This document shows positions 45,689 to 57,053 of a stretch of 64,000 nt of DNA, piece by piece. The stretch's first letter is position 1. Each line of letters opens with the position of its first letter. Under the pieces are notes generated by a model. The model saw only the letters and a list, made by a program, of their open reading frames with translations. It had not been told where the DNA came from and did no database searches. Made by a program: the position numbers and the translations under genes. The DNA is taken from assembly GCA_007644065.1 (NCBI GenBank), contig VJWN01000009.1, positions 434,001 through 498,000 of the forward strand, in the 5' to 3' direction. This stretch comes from Margaritispora aquatica (lineage: Eukaryota > Ascomycota > Leotiomycetes > Helotiales > Discinellaceae).

Positions 45689-47470
45689 CTACACCGAATG
45701 CTTGGAGCGTCGGAAAATGTTGACAAAGCCTTTCCAGCGGCTAACCTTCTTCTTAGGTATAGGTTGTTGATCCTTCATTTCCAGCATGCTGTGCCTTTGG
45801 GTACGGTGGTTCATCGCCACCTTGGGTAGTGAAACCGCTGGTAAAGACAGGCGCTTAGAAGGGCGAGTGGGTGTTTCGGGAGTTGTTGACCCTGAAAGAG
45901 GGAGATGATTTGGAAGTGGTGAAGTAGGAGTCTGATCAATGTTCAAAGATCTGTCGGGAAAATCTCTTCGCATTGTACCCCCTTCTCCTTCACTATCACT
46001 GGCAGCAGTAATTGGGGGAATTCCCAGACGGCGAGCTTTCTCCTTCTGCATAAAAGCAGTACCGGTGGATACTGTTCTCTTGGGGAGCCGATCAGTCGAT
46101 ACACGCCGCATCTTACACCCTATACCACCAAAGGAGTTGCCAGCAGGATCAGGAGTGACGGTATTACTAAGGACAGAACTAGGTCGACTGGCTTCTGGAG
46201 TCAGTGACATTGAGCGCACCCTTGTGGTCGGGCTCATCGTGTCGCTATATCTGAAATATGGTAACCATCCCTCGCGTAAAGCTAACCAGATTCCTGTCAC
46301 CTGAATGAATCGCTTGGTGCTGTCGTCGATGACACATGTCACACGTTCTGATGATGCCTCTTCTCCATTCTCTTTGTTCAATGATGGTGGGGGAAGTTTT
46401 CCGGCCGACGGAGATACTGAAATATAATGATCCGGAATGGTGAGTGAATTTTGTGTAATAGTTGCCAAAATAGGATGTCGACGTGAATTGGGATCAATCA
46501 TGCTGAATGTAAACTTGCTCTCAGCTATGCCTGTTGTTTCATTCACACTGCAGTGTTTCACGCTTCGTTTGACCCATCGAGCTGTCTTCTTATGCCCACT
46601 TTCATCTGTAGATACGAATTCGTAAAGTCCGTTAGGTGATGGTGTAGCAATCCAGATGGATCCATCGTTCAAAACTATTTCTGCCTTTCCAGACGACCCT
46701 CCCAAATCTTTCCGCATTTCTATTAGGGGGACAAAGTTAGCATCGATATACATCAAAAACATAATACAGATCAAGCATCATCTAAAGGATTTCTTACGGC
46801 ATATGACAGCCATTAGGTCGCGATTTGCAAGACTGTCTTCATCTGAATCACTGGAATCTGGAATATCATCATTGGAACAGTATTCCTCGCTTTTTACAAC
46901 CATCACATCATTACATCCAAGTTCCCCTTTACCTCTGAACATGCGAGGGAATTTCTTTGCAACTCTTGGAACAACAAGTGTAGAAGGGAGGACATCAACC
47001 TCTGGAACTGGTCTGGAGTCTGGAGATAGACGCTGGAGTTGAAGCAGTAATTTTGGACGAATCTCCAATAGCTTCTGTTTCTGTGTCAATGTCGGAGCCG
47101 GAACTGCTATATGGAAAGTGGTGTTTGTCTTGGTCCGTCGTTTCCTCTTCCCTCCAGCAGTCGTATCACTACCGTCAGAGTTCGCGATAGATCTGCCATC
47201 CTCACTCATTGTTTCTGGATCTTGAAATCGTACCATTGGGTCTGTTCTCCGGGGGCTTTGTGCTGATGATGGTCTTTCGGGTATGCTTAATATTGGTAAG
47301 GGATTCTCGTATATTGTTGACTTTGTTGAAATAGGAGTTGAGAATGGAGATCTTGTTAATGGAGCTCTGTTTGCAGTATGACTTATTCGTAAGGGCGAGT
47401 CTGCAAGAATTCTCTTCTGCGAAGGGGAATATTCATGGCCATGGAAGGCAGCGCCCGAGTGTAGAAACAT
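45689..47470 (-). CDS. Conserved-looking fungal protein of unknown function (567 aa)
   Basis: Two exons (46798-47470, 45689-46719) are joined by a 78-nt intron with donor GTAAGA, branch GCTAAC and acceptor CTAATAG. The ATG at 47470 is the first in frame; the open frame upstream to about 47560 lacks one. The N-terminal 100 residues are polar, then comes a basic patch GGKRKRRTKTN that could be a nuclear signal. A helical block (QKQKLLEIRPKLLLQLQRLS) is followed by an acidic Ser-rich stretch. A beta-rich domain then occurs at about 225-355 (AEIVLNDGSIWIATPSPNGL, FTFSMIDPNSRRHPILATI). The tail is Ser/Pro-rich and ends in a basic helix (KKKVSRWKGFVNIFRRS). I cannot name the family. No membrane span is seen. 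Confidence 0.75.
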
Positions 47471-48216
47471 GTTGAAGGAACGATCCAGCCGTGACACCTT
47501 CCATCCGCAACGTGCCTCAAGACGTATTCCAGCTTCACTTGATTCCAAGGGGGATATGATATAAGTAAGATACAGTTGTGGGCAGTCCGGACTGGCGGGG
47601 ACCCGAAGAGGGCTGACCCGTCAGGCTGAGGTCAGACACTGTTACGAAGATGATGATTCGATGATTGATTCCTCTGTGCAGCCAACAACAACGAAAGAAT
47701 GCGAAGATTGAAGCCCAATTGAAAGGTCAAAGAGACCTAGGCTCAGGAGAGACGAATATGAGGCTCAAGATGTTCGTCGCAGCGATTCCTGCTCTGCCAC
47801 CAGGGGTACCTGGACACCGTAGTTTGGCTGGACCGTTGGACCTGCAACAGAGAATTAGTACCAGCTATATTCTCAAATGGTGAAGAAAGTTGTCCTGCGT
47901 GTAGTATCACTCGCTCACCGAGGAAGACTTTACGTACGGAGTTTCATCCAATCCGGATTCAAAAGCGGCAGTGGAAGCAGTCAGATTTCGTTAGACGATT
48001 CTTACTGTAATTTCCCGAATACACTTCTCTACTTATGGACACGGCCGCCAGCTTACAAGATCTTGCCAATGTCAGTCATGGAAATAGATATATAAGCAAT
48101 GTATCGTGAGTTAGAGAGTATTTCCTTTTTGGACCTCGAGATTTTGATTCATTTGAAAACCGAACTTTGAGCTTGAAAGCTTGATGCTGGAAATATCCCA
48201 GAAGCCCTCCCTGAGT

Positions 48217-48609
48217 CTACGAATCAACAGCTTTCAAGGCCCCTCGAGATGGGGATAGATGATCAGCAGATAATCCCGCATCGTCGAATTCCACATTATC
48301 GACTTCGGTACACAGAGCAGATACCCCTCGCATTACGGAGTCGGCTTTTCGAACAGTCCGAATGTTCTCAGGCCAGGATGTGAGGGCGCCGGATGGCCTG
48401 GAAGAGGGCGGGGCATGATTATGGTGGTGTCGTAAATCCCGAATCAGAGATAGCTGTTCATGAATCATGTTTTTCCAAAGTTGGGTGATTCGAGAAGTTT
48501 CATAGCAGTGTGTAGTGTACGATTGTGTGATTAGTCGAAACAATCTGATGATAAACATCAAAGAAGAGTGAAACGGATACGTCGAGGAACCATACCGCAG
48601 AGACTGCAT
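48217..48609 (-). CDS. Possible 113-aa protein, low confidence
   Basis: A two-exon model (48596-48609, 48217-48544) with a 51-nt intron (GTATGG...CATCAG) keeps frame and gives 113 aa. The N-terminus (MQSLRLFRLITQSYTTHC) has Arg, Ser and hydrophobic residues and no acids, as in a mitochondrial targeting sequence. The C-terminal half is compositionally protein-like, with acidic residues and DDAGLSADHLSPSRG. No homologue is recognised and the branch site is weak. Without the intron the frame has no good ATG. Confidence 0.33.
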   Translation of the reverse strand: MQSLRYGSSTYPFHSSLMFIIRLFRLITQSYTTHCYETSRITQLWKNMIHEQLSLIRDLRHHHNHAPPSSRPSGALTSWPENIRTVRKADSVMRGVSALCTEVDNVEFDDAGLSADHLSPSRGALKAVDS

Positions 48610-48770
48610 AATACTGCAGATGTGCCAGTTTGCCAGGATGTGGTAAGGTTTGAGCGGGGAAGAGGGTGTTGTGGACAATGATATGATTTGATCCTGAGGT
48701 TCGGTGGGAAAAGCCCACCCACGTGACACTGGCTGAACCGGGTCGTCCGGAGTTTGTTCCACATCGACCG

Positions 48771-48793
48771 CTCAGCTCAGCTCAGCTCAGCTC
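48771..48793. repeat. CTCAG microsatellite
   Basis: Four full CTCAG units in a row, then CTC. It lies in the presumed promoter of GPI18, about 270 bp before its start codon. Such tracts mutate by slippage and can vary between strains. Confidence 0.85.
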
Positions 48794-49060
48794 CAATGGA
48801 GTGGAACTACGAAGTACACGGTCAATCATCCAAGGTTGGCGACTATTCGACATAGACTCAAGCAACAGCCAATTCAACGAGCGCCCAGAAATCCTGTGTT
48901 CTAGAACATGGCCTACTATTTTTGATACTCATGAGAGATCGCAGCCTATGTTACGCCAGGAGAGACTTTCCTGCATACTGTACAAGCATATCAAGTGTTG
49001 TCTGCTTCACCGCTGCGTTATTTTCATCGGACACAGGACAATTCAATTCAAGACCCCACA

Positions 49061-50511
49061 ATGCAGATACTAGCCAGGCACCTTGATTGTCCGCTCTGGA
49101 GTCTAACTGCTTGCTTTATCAGCTGGAAAGTGCTACTACTTCTTGTCGCTTTCCTCAGCCCGGGACCTGGCTATGATACTTCCGCTAGCCTTTCTTTACC
49201 GAGCGATGTGAATTCGCCCCTCCGCTTTCTGGTCGAAAAACTCACTAGTTGGGATGCAATTTATTATGTGAAAGTGGCTAGTCGTGGCTACCAGTACGAG
49301 CAGGAATGGGCTTTCGGTTGGGGATTCACACGTCTTATAGCTCTATGCACCTCAGGTTAATTTCCAATTCCTTATTTTAAATAAGAAGCTAACAGTTCAG
49401 TATTACAAACAATTGGACTTTATCACTATGATCATCTAGAGGGATTGGTGGGTGTAGTGATTGCCCACCTTGCCCATCTATTCTCAGTTCTGGTACTGTA
49501 CAAACTGACTATCGCCGTTTTCTCACCAAAGACGAATGCGTTGGCATACATCACAGGGTTACTACATGTCATATCTCCAGCAGGTCTTTTCCTATCTACT
49601 CCTTGTGCTGAGAGCTCATGTGCATTACTCAGCTTTGCAGGAATTCTTGCCTTTTCTAAAAGCTTCACTGCCTACAGTTCGGGCAAAAACTTTTGGATTC
49701 TGCTGTCGGGATTGCTCTTTGGCATTGCAACTACATTCCGCAGTAATGGAATCTTAAATGGTCTGCTTTTGCTTGAAGAGGCTGTCAGACTTGTCCTGTC
49801 CTTTTACAAACGCCCAAACAGCGACATTGCGTTTCGCCTTTTGAGCACCGGGGCAGCGGGTATGCTTGCTGGGGCAGGTCTCATCTTGCCTCAATTTATC
49901 GCATATTCTGAATATTGTGGAGCGAATGATCTTACAAGACCTTGGTGTGAAAATAACCTGCCAAGCATATATGCTTTTGTTCAGGATTACTACTGGTAAG
50001 TTGGCAGGAAACCTCTGCAAAGAACCATCAAAAACTAAAATCAAACAGGGACAATGGACTTTTCCGATATTGGACACTTTCTAATATCCCTCTCTTTTTC
50101 TTGGGTGCACCGATGTTTGCAGTTTTGTTCACCTCATCTTATTGGGTGCTTATGCTCAGAGAGACAGTTGCTTCCTCACCAAACAACGACAATGGCGAGC
50201 AGTCCAAAAGATTACCAAAAAGCTCTTTGATATCAAAGACCAATAGCTCGGTCCTTTATCTTCAAGGTTTTTCACAGCAGATTATCAACAACCTTGCTGT
50301 CCAGCAATTTCTATTGGCTCTGCTGACATTGGTGAGGGCACATGTGCAGATTATTTCAAGGATATCTTCTGCATATCCAGTATGGATGTGGTATTGTGCC
50401 AGTCTACTTCAGGACCAAAAGTCAACATCTGTCAAGATTTTGGTGAGGTTCATGGTGATTTATGCTCTTGTTCAGGCTGTATTATATGCGTCTTTTCTTC
50501 CTCCAGCATAG
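49061..50511 (+). CDS. gpi18: GPI mannosyltransferase 2 (Gpi18/PIG-V)
   Basis: Three exons (49061-49355, 49401-49995, 50049-50511), with donors GTTAAT, GTAAGT and branch GCTAAC, encode 450 aa. The protein is hydrophobic throughout, with about eight or more membrane segments. The luminal loop motif TSWDAIYY lies after the first span and holds the conserved W-D of PIG-V. ISPAGLFLSTPCAESSCALL matches the family's P-A-x-x-F-x(4)-Y/C-x-E-S block. Other blocks are TTFRSNG and the YWDNGLFRYW segment. It adds the second mannose to the GPI precursor in the ER membrane. The gene therefore supports surface display of proteins such as the GPI-anchored cupredoxin elsewhere in the window, though no genetic linkage is implied. 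Confidence 0.95.
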
Positions 50512-51329
50512 AAATATGTATAGTCTTTGACGACAAGGGTCAGTCGTAAGAACACTCAGCGAGGAAAGAAGGCATTTGAAATTTAGTTGTAGGATTACTT
50601 ATAAAGTCATCGTCAGCGGTGCTTGCTCAAGCGAACAGTTCTTGGACTAAACCGACTCATCATCTCTGATGATTTCTGTCAGACTTCAGAAAAACTAGAT
50701 ATGAAGGCCTTGATATCTTGGACTTATAGAGGTCACCTACAAGAGTTGTGATAGCAAGATCTTCTACTTCAAAGAGAGTATTCTGAGCATCAACAGGTAG
50801 ACAGCAGAACAGAGGAAGTAAACGTCGGATGCTGGAATTCTAATCCTCTCATTTACGTTTCCGCCTACTGTAAAAAACCCTTTATCTGAAAACTTCAATG
50901 GAGCATGATAGTATTCTTAAACAAAAATTGTGTCTATCTTTAGTTATTATTTTCTCCCCCTTCGCTACATGTCGTCCATAACATGTCTTCTGTCTTCTCT
51001 CCTTCACAGCCTTGGAAGAGATGATTGGGTGATACCTTAGCGCAAATATTTAGCGCCTTCGGAAAGCTGCAGTTCACCGCGCTAATTTTTCCGCCTGGAA
51101 CAGCCGTATTTACAACCTGCGAAACATGCAATCATACACTCGTTCATAACACCACTTCGATCTATTTTTCCGACATCAGCATGGTACTACACATTTAATG
51201 CAAGTGTTCTATTAGTTGCGCATAGCTCAATACACGTTACAAGGCTCTGCGACAAGAAATGAAGCAAGGACTCTTGAAATATATCTTAGTCCAAAATCAA
51301 CAGATCTGAGGAACTCTTCAATTGAGAAC
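50512..51329. other. Intergenic region between GPI18 and the YTH gene
   Basis: It holds the GPI18 3' end and the promoter and leader of the YTH gene. The YTH-gene frame is open back to 51216 without an ATG before 51330. No other gene or repeat was seen. Confidence 0.4.
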
Positions 51330-54184
51330 ATGGACCAAAATAACCAATATGAGCCACCAAATGCCTGGCAAACCACTGCATTTGCAAGCCAATTCCAAAC
51401 ACCCATTAGCCCAGAGAATTTCGCAGCGGCGCAATATGCAGCAAATCCTATGCAATCATTTCTAGGGAGCTTCTTGCCAGGTGACAACAATTATATTCAG
51501 AATGGCGACTTCCAATCGGACAGCAGTTTCAACAGCAACGCATTTGTCCAGAATGGCGATGTTAACCCAAATCCTCAAGTAAGCCACATGGCCGACCAAT
51601 CTCGGACTCAACGCGTCAAGTATCGCCGCTGTTCGCTATAACTAACCTTCATTGCTTTATCCAGTTTTCTCCAGCTCACTTTAGCATGCCACCAGTAACG
51701 AACTCAACGCCCCCTCGCCTTCCTACAACGGATCCTGTTTCAAGAGCAGCAGAATTGAAAGCCAAGCTATTGAGAGGACAAAAGAATCGAGCTGCTTCAA
51801 CTCCTCCTAATGCCGACCTAGTTGCTAAGCAAGTTACACGACCAGATGCTACAAGCTCTCTACGAGAACCACAGACACCAGTTACCTTGACTCAGAAAAG
51901 AGATCAAGAGCTGAATGTTAACGATCTGATTGCTCAATACTCGGATCCTAAGTCAGCTGCGAATACACATGTAAGGCAAGAAGAGCTCCCTAAACAGATG
52001 ATCTTACCAAAGATGCAGCAAAATACGATAAATCCTACAAACGCGGCGAAGTCGCAGGCATTCACTTCGTTAGGAAGCCCTACGAAGGTGACTAAACCAG
52101 TTATCAATGGCAAGAAATCGACAGTAAAGGCTGTTGACTCAGGAAAGAGACACTCAAGAAATGGATCACAGTCCGATGCATCAGATGCATCAGAAGGCGA
52201 AATCGTTGAAGACATTGAGCCACCAAAAACAGTACAAGCCATGAAGCCAAAGGAAAATCAAAAAGATACAATGGTGGCTAGGAATGACGAAATTCGACCC
52301 AAACCCAAGGATGCATCTATTATCAGTCCTCAAGACCGTGGTCGTGGAATCTCCCCAGGTCGCCGTCCTCCTGTTATCAATTCCAAGCCTCAAGCTCCCA
52401 ATCCTCGTGATGATCGACGTGACGAATATGAGCGACCTGAAAAGAGAATATATCAACCTGAATACAACGAGCGCAAGCAATATCCCGAACCAGACAGAAC
52501 ATCGATCATTCGTCGAGGATCCAGAGACGATGATCACCGACAAGAAATTAACAAACCTGTGAGAGAGTCGAAACCTCCTACACTTCTGGATATACTTCCT
52601 CTGGACGATGACCTGAGAGAATGGTTAGTGATTACTGGCTATCACAACGCACCTTACAGGGACAAAATTCTTAGTCGCCGTCGTCAAATTGCGGCATTAG
52701 ATGCAGAAAGAGATAGACTTCTTGCAGAAATGCAGGCAGAAGAAAGTGGTGGTATCCCCGCTGCTGTGGTGGGTCAATTGTCTGCTTCAATGCCACCCCC
52801 ATTCGCCCCTAACAAACCAGAATCAATTTCCGATACAGATCGTGCTCGCCTCCCTTCTAACAAACGTCCATATTCTGAAGATCAAAGAGAGAATGCTCTT
52901 CCAGGAAAGATTGCTCGCCACGAAGATCAGATGTATGTCTCTCGAGATCAACGGGAAGATAACATGGAGCTTGATCGTCCTCGATCTAGAGGTGCTGAGA
53001 TAACTCAGCGACCATTCAACTCGCGCGATGATAGAGACTCATCTCGTGGTCGATACGATGGCAGAGGTCGAAGCAGAGATCGTAGTATGTCACCGGGCCG
53101 ACGTGCCTATGAGGCTAGACCAGCAGCTCGACCTTACGACGATGGATATCCTGGTCGTGAAGATTTTCTAGATCGCGATGATCGTCCATATGAAGGTCGT
53201 GGTGGCTATCAAGGTCAATCATTCAACCCCAATTATCGTGGCGCTGGTAGAGGACGTGGTCGTGGCGGTAGAGGTAGAGGACGAAGTGATTCGCGAGAGC
53301 GTGACTTTCAACGAGATTCCGAATCATACTCGCAATTTGGGTCCAAGATTGCGAATGGAAAACCAATGAAGGATAATAAGGGCTTCCAACGGGGCGGAAG
53401 AGGAGGTCCGTGAATACCCTTTCTATTTTGCGATCTTTGGACCTTTTGTTGTGTATTGATCATTGTATCACTGAATGTACAAAATATCAAAATTCTGTCC
53501 TTATCATCCTACCTTTCGTGAAGCTTGTTGTTTGTCTTTTTCCTGTGACTCAGTTGAGCTGAATTGTACTTGAGTGCATTTTTTTGACATATTATAGACA
53601 CGAGATATTTCATCGTAAAGTCATTCAACGAGGAGAATGTACTTCGGTGCATAGAGGATGTAAGTCGGTTCTGAATGCCCAATCATAACACTGACACACA
53701 AAGTCTATATGGACAACCCAAGTACAAAACGGAAAGATTTTCAGGGAAGCATTCGAGACCTGTAGAAATGTCATTTTAGTTTTCTCCATCAACAAAAGCC
53801 GTGCATTCCAAGGTTATGTAAGTCTATCTATCCTTCCTTCCACCCATCCACTTCTCACCCTGCCATCACTGTGCTTACAACGCAAAGGCACGCATGGAGT
53901 CCATCCCCGGCTCCATTGCGGTTCCCGAGTGGCAGCACGCCATCAATTGGGAGAGTGCAGGTGCGTTCAAGGTAAAGTGGCTCGTCATCTGCTCCACGCG
54001 CTTCCATCGTATCGGGCACTTGAAGAATTCTCTCAACGAAGGCCAAGCGGTGCTCATTGGCAAAGATGGCCAAGAGATCGAGCAGGCGTGTGGCGCTAGA
54101 CTAACCGAACTTATTGACGAGGAGGCAGACTTGGCACTGGCAAGCTGGCGGAGTCCGGGCGATTCGTGGGAGGATGAAGTTTGA
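51330..54184 (+). CDS. YTH-domain RNA-binding protein with long RG/RS-rich N-terminus
   Basis: Five exons (51330-51578, 51665-53405, 53598-53659, 53704-53817, 53888-54184) give 820 aa. Residues 1-663 are low-complexity: a Gln/Asn-rich start, a basic Ser region, a short helical segment (PPTLLDILPLDDDLREWL, about 385-402) and a DR/RGG-rich tract ending QRGGRG. The YTH domain begins DTRYFIVKSFNEENV (from 664), with SIWTTQ (Trp687), NVILVFSINKSRAFQGYARM, INWESAGAFKVKW (Trp743) and GKDGQEIEQACG. Trp687 and Trp743 match two aromatic-cage positions that bind N6-methyladenine. Exons 3-5 use good splice sites. The donor of the 192-nt second intron is GTCCGT, which is weak; unspliced RNA would stop at 53413, giving a protein of 665 aa without YTH. 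Confidence 0.88.
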
Positions 54185-54449
54185 AGTAGGTATGCGAAAG
54201 CGAGTTGAATAACTGATTTAGGTCTGCTCGCCTATGCCTGGATTTTTACATATTTTCTTCAAAAAACACATATTGCGGGACTATAATCTGGCAGCATATC
54301 ATGGCATAGCGTTGCATCTTGATTCAAAAAACGTGCCTATAGAAACACAAATGTATATGTCTTTTTTAAAATCACGCCTTTTTCTACCTTACATGAGATC
54401 TATTCCGACCCCTTGTTCACTTCAACATCCATCACGACCACCCTTTCAC
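54185..54449. other. Short spacer between convergent YTH and P450 genes
   Basis: A 265-bp AT-rich space between the two stop codons, expected to be the 3' untranslated regions of both. Nothing else was seen. Confidence 0.5.
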
Positions 54450-56121
54450 CTAAACCACACTTTCAAACTTCAACCACAACTGATTCGCTACCGGCCCACA
54501 CGTATACCCATCTGTCTGCTCCACGCCGACATCATCCACGATGCTAGTCCTAAAATTACTATACACCGCCGCCACCACAAGCTTAATCTCATGCATGGCG
54601 AAATTACTCCCAATGCACATGCGACCACCACTACTAAACGCCCAAAACCAGCGGTCCCTTTCCCGACGCTGCTCCTCCGTGTACCCGTTCTCTCCGTCCA
54701 GCCAGCGGGTGTGGTCGAACTTCTCGGGTGATGGATACACGGCCTCGTTGCGGTGCACCGAATGTGCTTGTGCGGCGACTCGTACCCCGCCTGGGATGGA
54801 ATGCGCGCCGAGAACGCAACCTGACGAGGGTGTCATCCGTGGTTGCCCACCTGGAATAGCGGCGTACAGGCGGAGGGTTTCCATTAGCACTGCGTGCAGA
54901 AGAGGCAGGGCATCGAGGTCCTTTGAGCTCGGGATATTTTGCGGTCCATTGGCCGAGAAGTGCATGTTCGGCGATAAACTCAGCAGCTCGGCTCGCAATG
55001 CATCTTGGAGGGCCATGTTTTGCGAGAGCTCCCAGCTTAGATACGTGAGCGTGATCCCGGACGTCTCGTGTCCGGCGGCGAGGTGGTCAATCATTTCAGA
55101 GGCGATGCTCAGGTCGGGGTACTTGAGGGTTTCGTTAGCGAGTACGGAGGCGGAGGCTTTTGTTCGGCGTTCCTTGGCGATGCCGGCTAGCATTGCGTTA
55201 AAGACGACAGGCTCGTTTCCTGGATCCGTGTCCTTAGTTGCCAGGCCTTCTTCCACGTATGTTGAAGTCGCGGTGCAGCGGTCCTGTGTCCAGGCTTCGA
55301 GCTCATTGTTTGCGGCGTCAACCCAGGTTGGCACGAAGGGGAGACGAATTCGCTTGAAGAGTTCAGTGAGGGAGGGCAGTTCTTGTGGGAAGAAAGTGTA
55401 GGTTTTGCGATTGTGGTACAGGCTGAACCAGTGCTTGCGATAAGTGGGCTCGTTGAGGAAGGAGCTGCCGTTCGCGGTGCCGAAGAGGTAGGCTGTTATG
55501 AAGTCCATTGTTGTGGCGTTCCAGATCTCGTGGACGTTGACGCCTTTGTCTTTGGATTGCGATTGGGGCGAAGAGATGGAGGAAAGGAGGGGTAAAAGTC
55601 GGTCGTAGAGGATTACTTGCGCTTGTCGAGAGAGGGCGACGGAGCTGTGGATCGTGGATTTGGAGTAAGTGTGCGAGATCATGCGTTTGCGTACTGAGTG
55701 CATGTTTGAGTACCATGCCGAGAACATGCATGGGACGCTTTTGACTGTTAGTTTATGTCCTGCTCCAATTGTTACTAACTTGGAGATACACTTACCCATA
55801 GTTATCAAAAATAGAATACCATTCCCCCTTCTCAAAGCCTCCAGAATACACAGTCCTCAAACTCCCCAGATCATTAACGCTCAACTCATTCGGTGCAACT
55901 CGGATCACAGAGCCAAGTTTCAGGTGGGCAGCATGGAGAGTCCGGTTCTCTCGAGACTTGTATCTCGTCCATAGAATCCAGAAAGGGGAGATGGGCGCAC
56001 TCCAATGTGCGTTGGGGACTTTGGATAGTGGTGATAGTAGAGTGGGGTGGATGATGAATTTGAAGATGGCGAGGACGGTGAGAGCCACGAAGGCGAGAGT
56101 GGGAATGCTGAGGAATGACAT
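54450..56121 (-). CDS. Cytochrome P450 monooxygenase (two exons)
   Basis: Two exons (55796-56121, 54450-55737; donor GTAAGT, branch ACTAAC) encode 537 aa. The N-terminal membrane anchor is residues 4-27. The I-helix sequence is DHLAAGHETSG. The K-helix ExxR is in LMETLRLY. The haem loop WAFSSGGRMCIGSNFAM has Cys483. These are the three hallmarks of a functional E-class P450 at the ER. The I-helix and GQPRM and HSVHRNEAVYP blocks resemble the P450 at 32863-34793, so the two belong to related fungal families, but intron positions differ. It lies in tandem with a secreted FAD oxidase on the same strand, 932 bp downstream of it, which suggests a shared pathway. The substrate is unknown. Confidence 0.95.
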
Positions 56122-57053
56122 GTCTTTCTCTCCTCTAAGCTTTCTTGTGGTCTATAACAACTGTTAGATAATTTAAGTTTATCTTCAAATTGGGTGGTGA
56201 GAGGTACCAGCTGAGATACTTAGTGGGGGTTCTCGAAGCCTCTCTTTAACGGCCACTGATTTCACTCAGGTGGTATACGCCGTGACTACAGCTCAAAATT
56301 TCCTTGGTACGAGGGCTGAATATTAAATAATCTAATAGAAAATGGGAACCAGAATATTTATGTGCTATATACTATCGCTAACGATTGCATTCCAAAGTCG
56401 TTGAGTGGTGCTTATCGAGGAGGGGTGATAACGCCCTGCAGTTCGATAACGGGGGCCTAGACCGCATCTAGAAGGGGGATCCGGAGTCTGGATGTAATAA
56501 AGTCTTGGCCACAATATAACGTCTTTGTCGAGTTAACCGAGGATAGACTCCTGTATGGAGAATCTCAAACGAAATTGGTACAAGTAATACGCGTGAAGGG
56601 CAAGCTCAAAAGAAAATAATGTTCTTTGATTGTGTTTTAATGCAGTGCATGAATCATTTTGGGCTGTTGGATCCTCAAGGTAGCAATGAGTTGAAGTGAT
56701 TCTGATTTTCGGACATTTCGGTGGTATTCTTCATTGATTCGTCGAGGTCGATGAATTAATACATGTTTATATATTTTAACTTCATATGATTGCTAAAATA
56801 GAATTATGTTCGGTGTGGTGGGCGAATGGCAATACCCAATACCACCCACGGGTGTCTGCTCTAGCAGTGATGATTCAGAGGCGTCACAAGATCCATTGTC
56901 CGAATACCTCAGTGAGGTAGCAAGAAATCATATTATGAAACGAACAAAAGTACCGAAGAGATAATTTTAAGCAGGTAAGAATGGGTAACTATCAATACCA
57001 AAAAATCATTAATCATTTCGACATCTCCCTATAAATATTTACATCTAGAAACT
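56122..57053. other. AT-rich spacer between the P450 and FAD oxidase genes
   Basis: About 0.9 kb with the P450 promoter and the FAD oxidase 3' end. The part 56600-57050 is notably AT-rich. No frame or repeat was recognised. There is no sign of RIP-decayed transposon sequence beyond the base composition. Confidence 0.4.

Larger units (their letters stand above)
47471..49060. other. Intergenic region with a possible small gene
   Basis: About 1.6 kb between a minus-strand gene start and the GPI18 start. It contains the candidate two-exon small gene on the minus strand (48217-48609) and a CTCAG microsatellite, both listed separately. The rest appears to be promoter sequence with no recognised gene. 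Confidence 0.4.

Noticed and set aside
53406..53413. Stop codon at 53413 as the true end of the RG-rich protein
   Set aside because: The immediately following spliced exons encode the rest of a YTH domain in frame, so the stop most likely lies inside an intron.
54541..55401. Long plus-strand frame antisense to the second P450
   Set aside because: The opposite strand carries all P450 hallmarks; this is a shadow frame.
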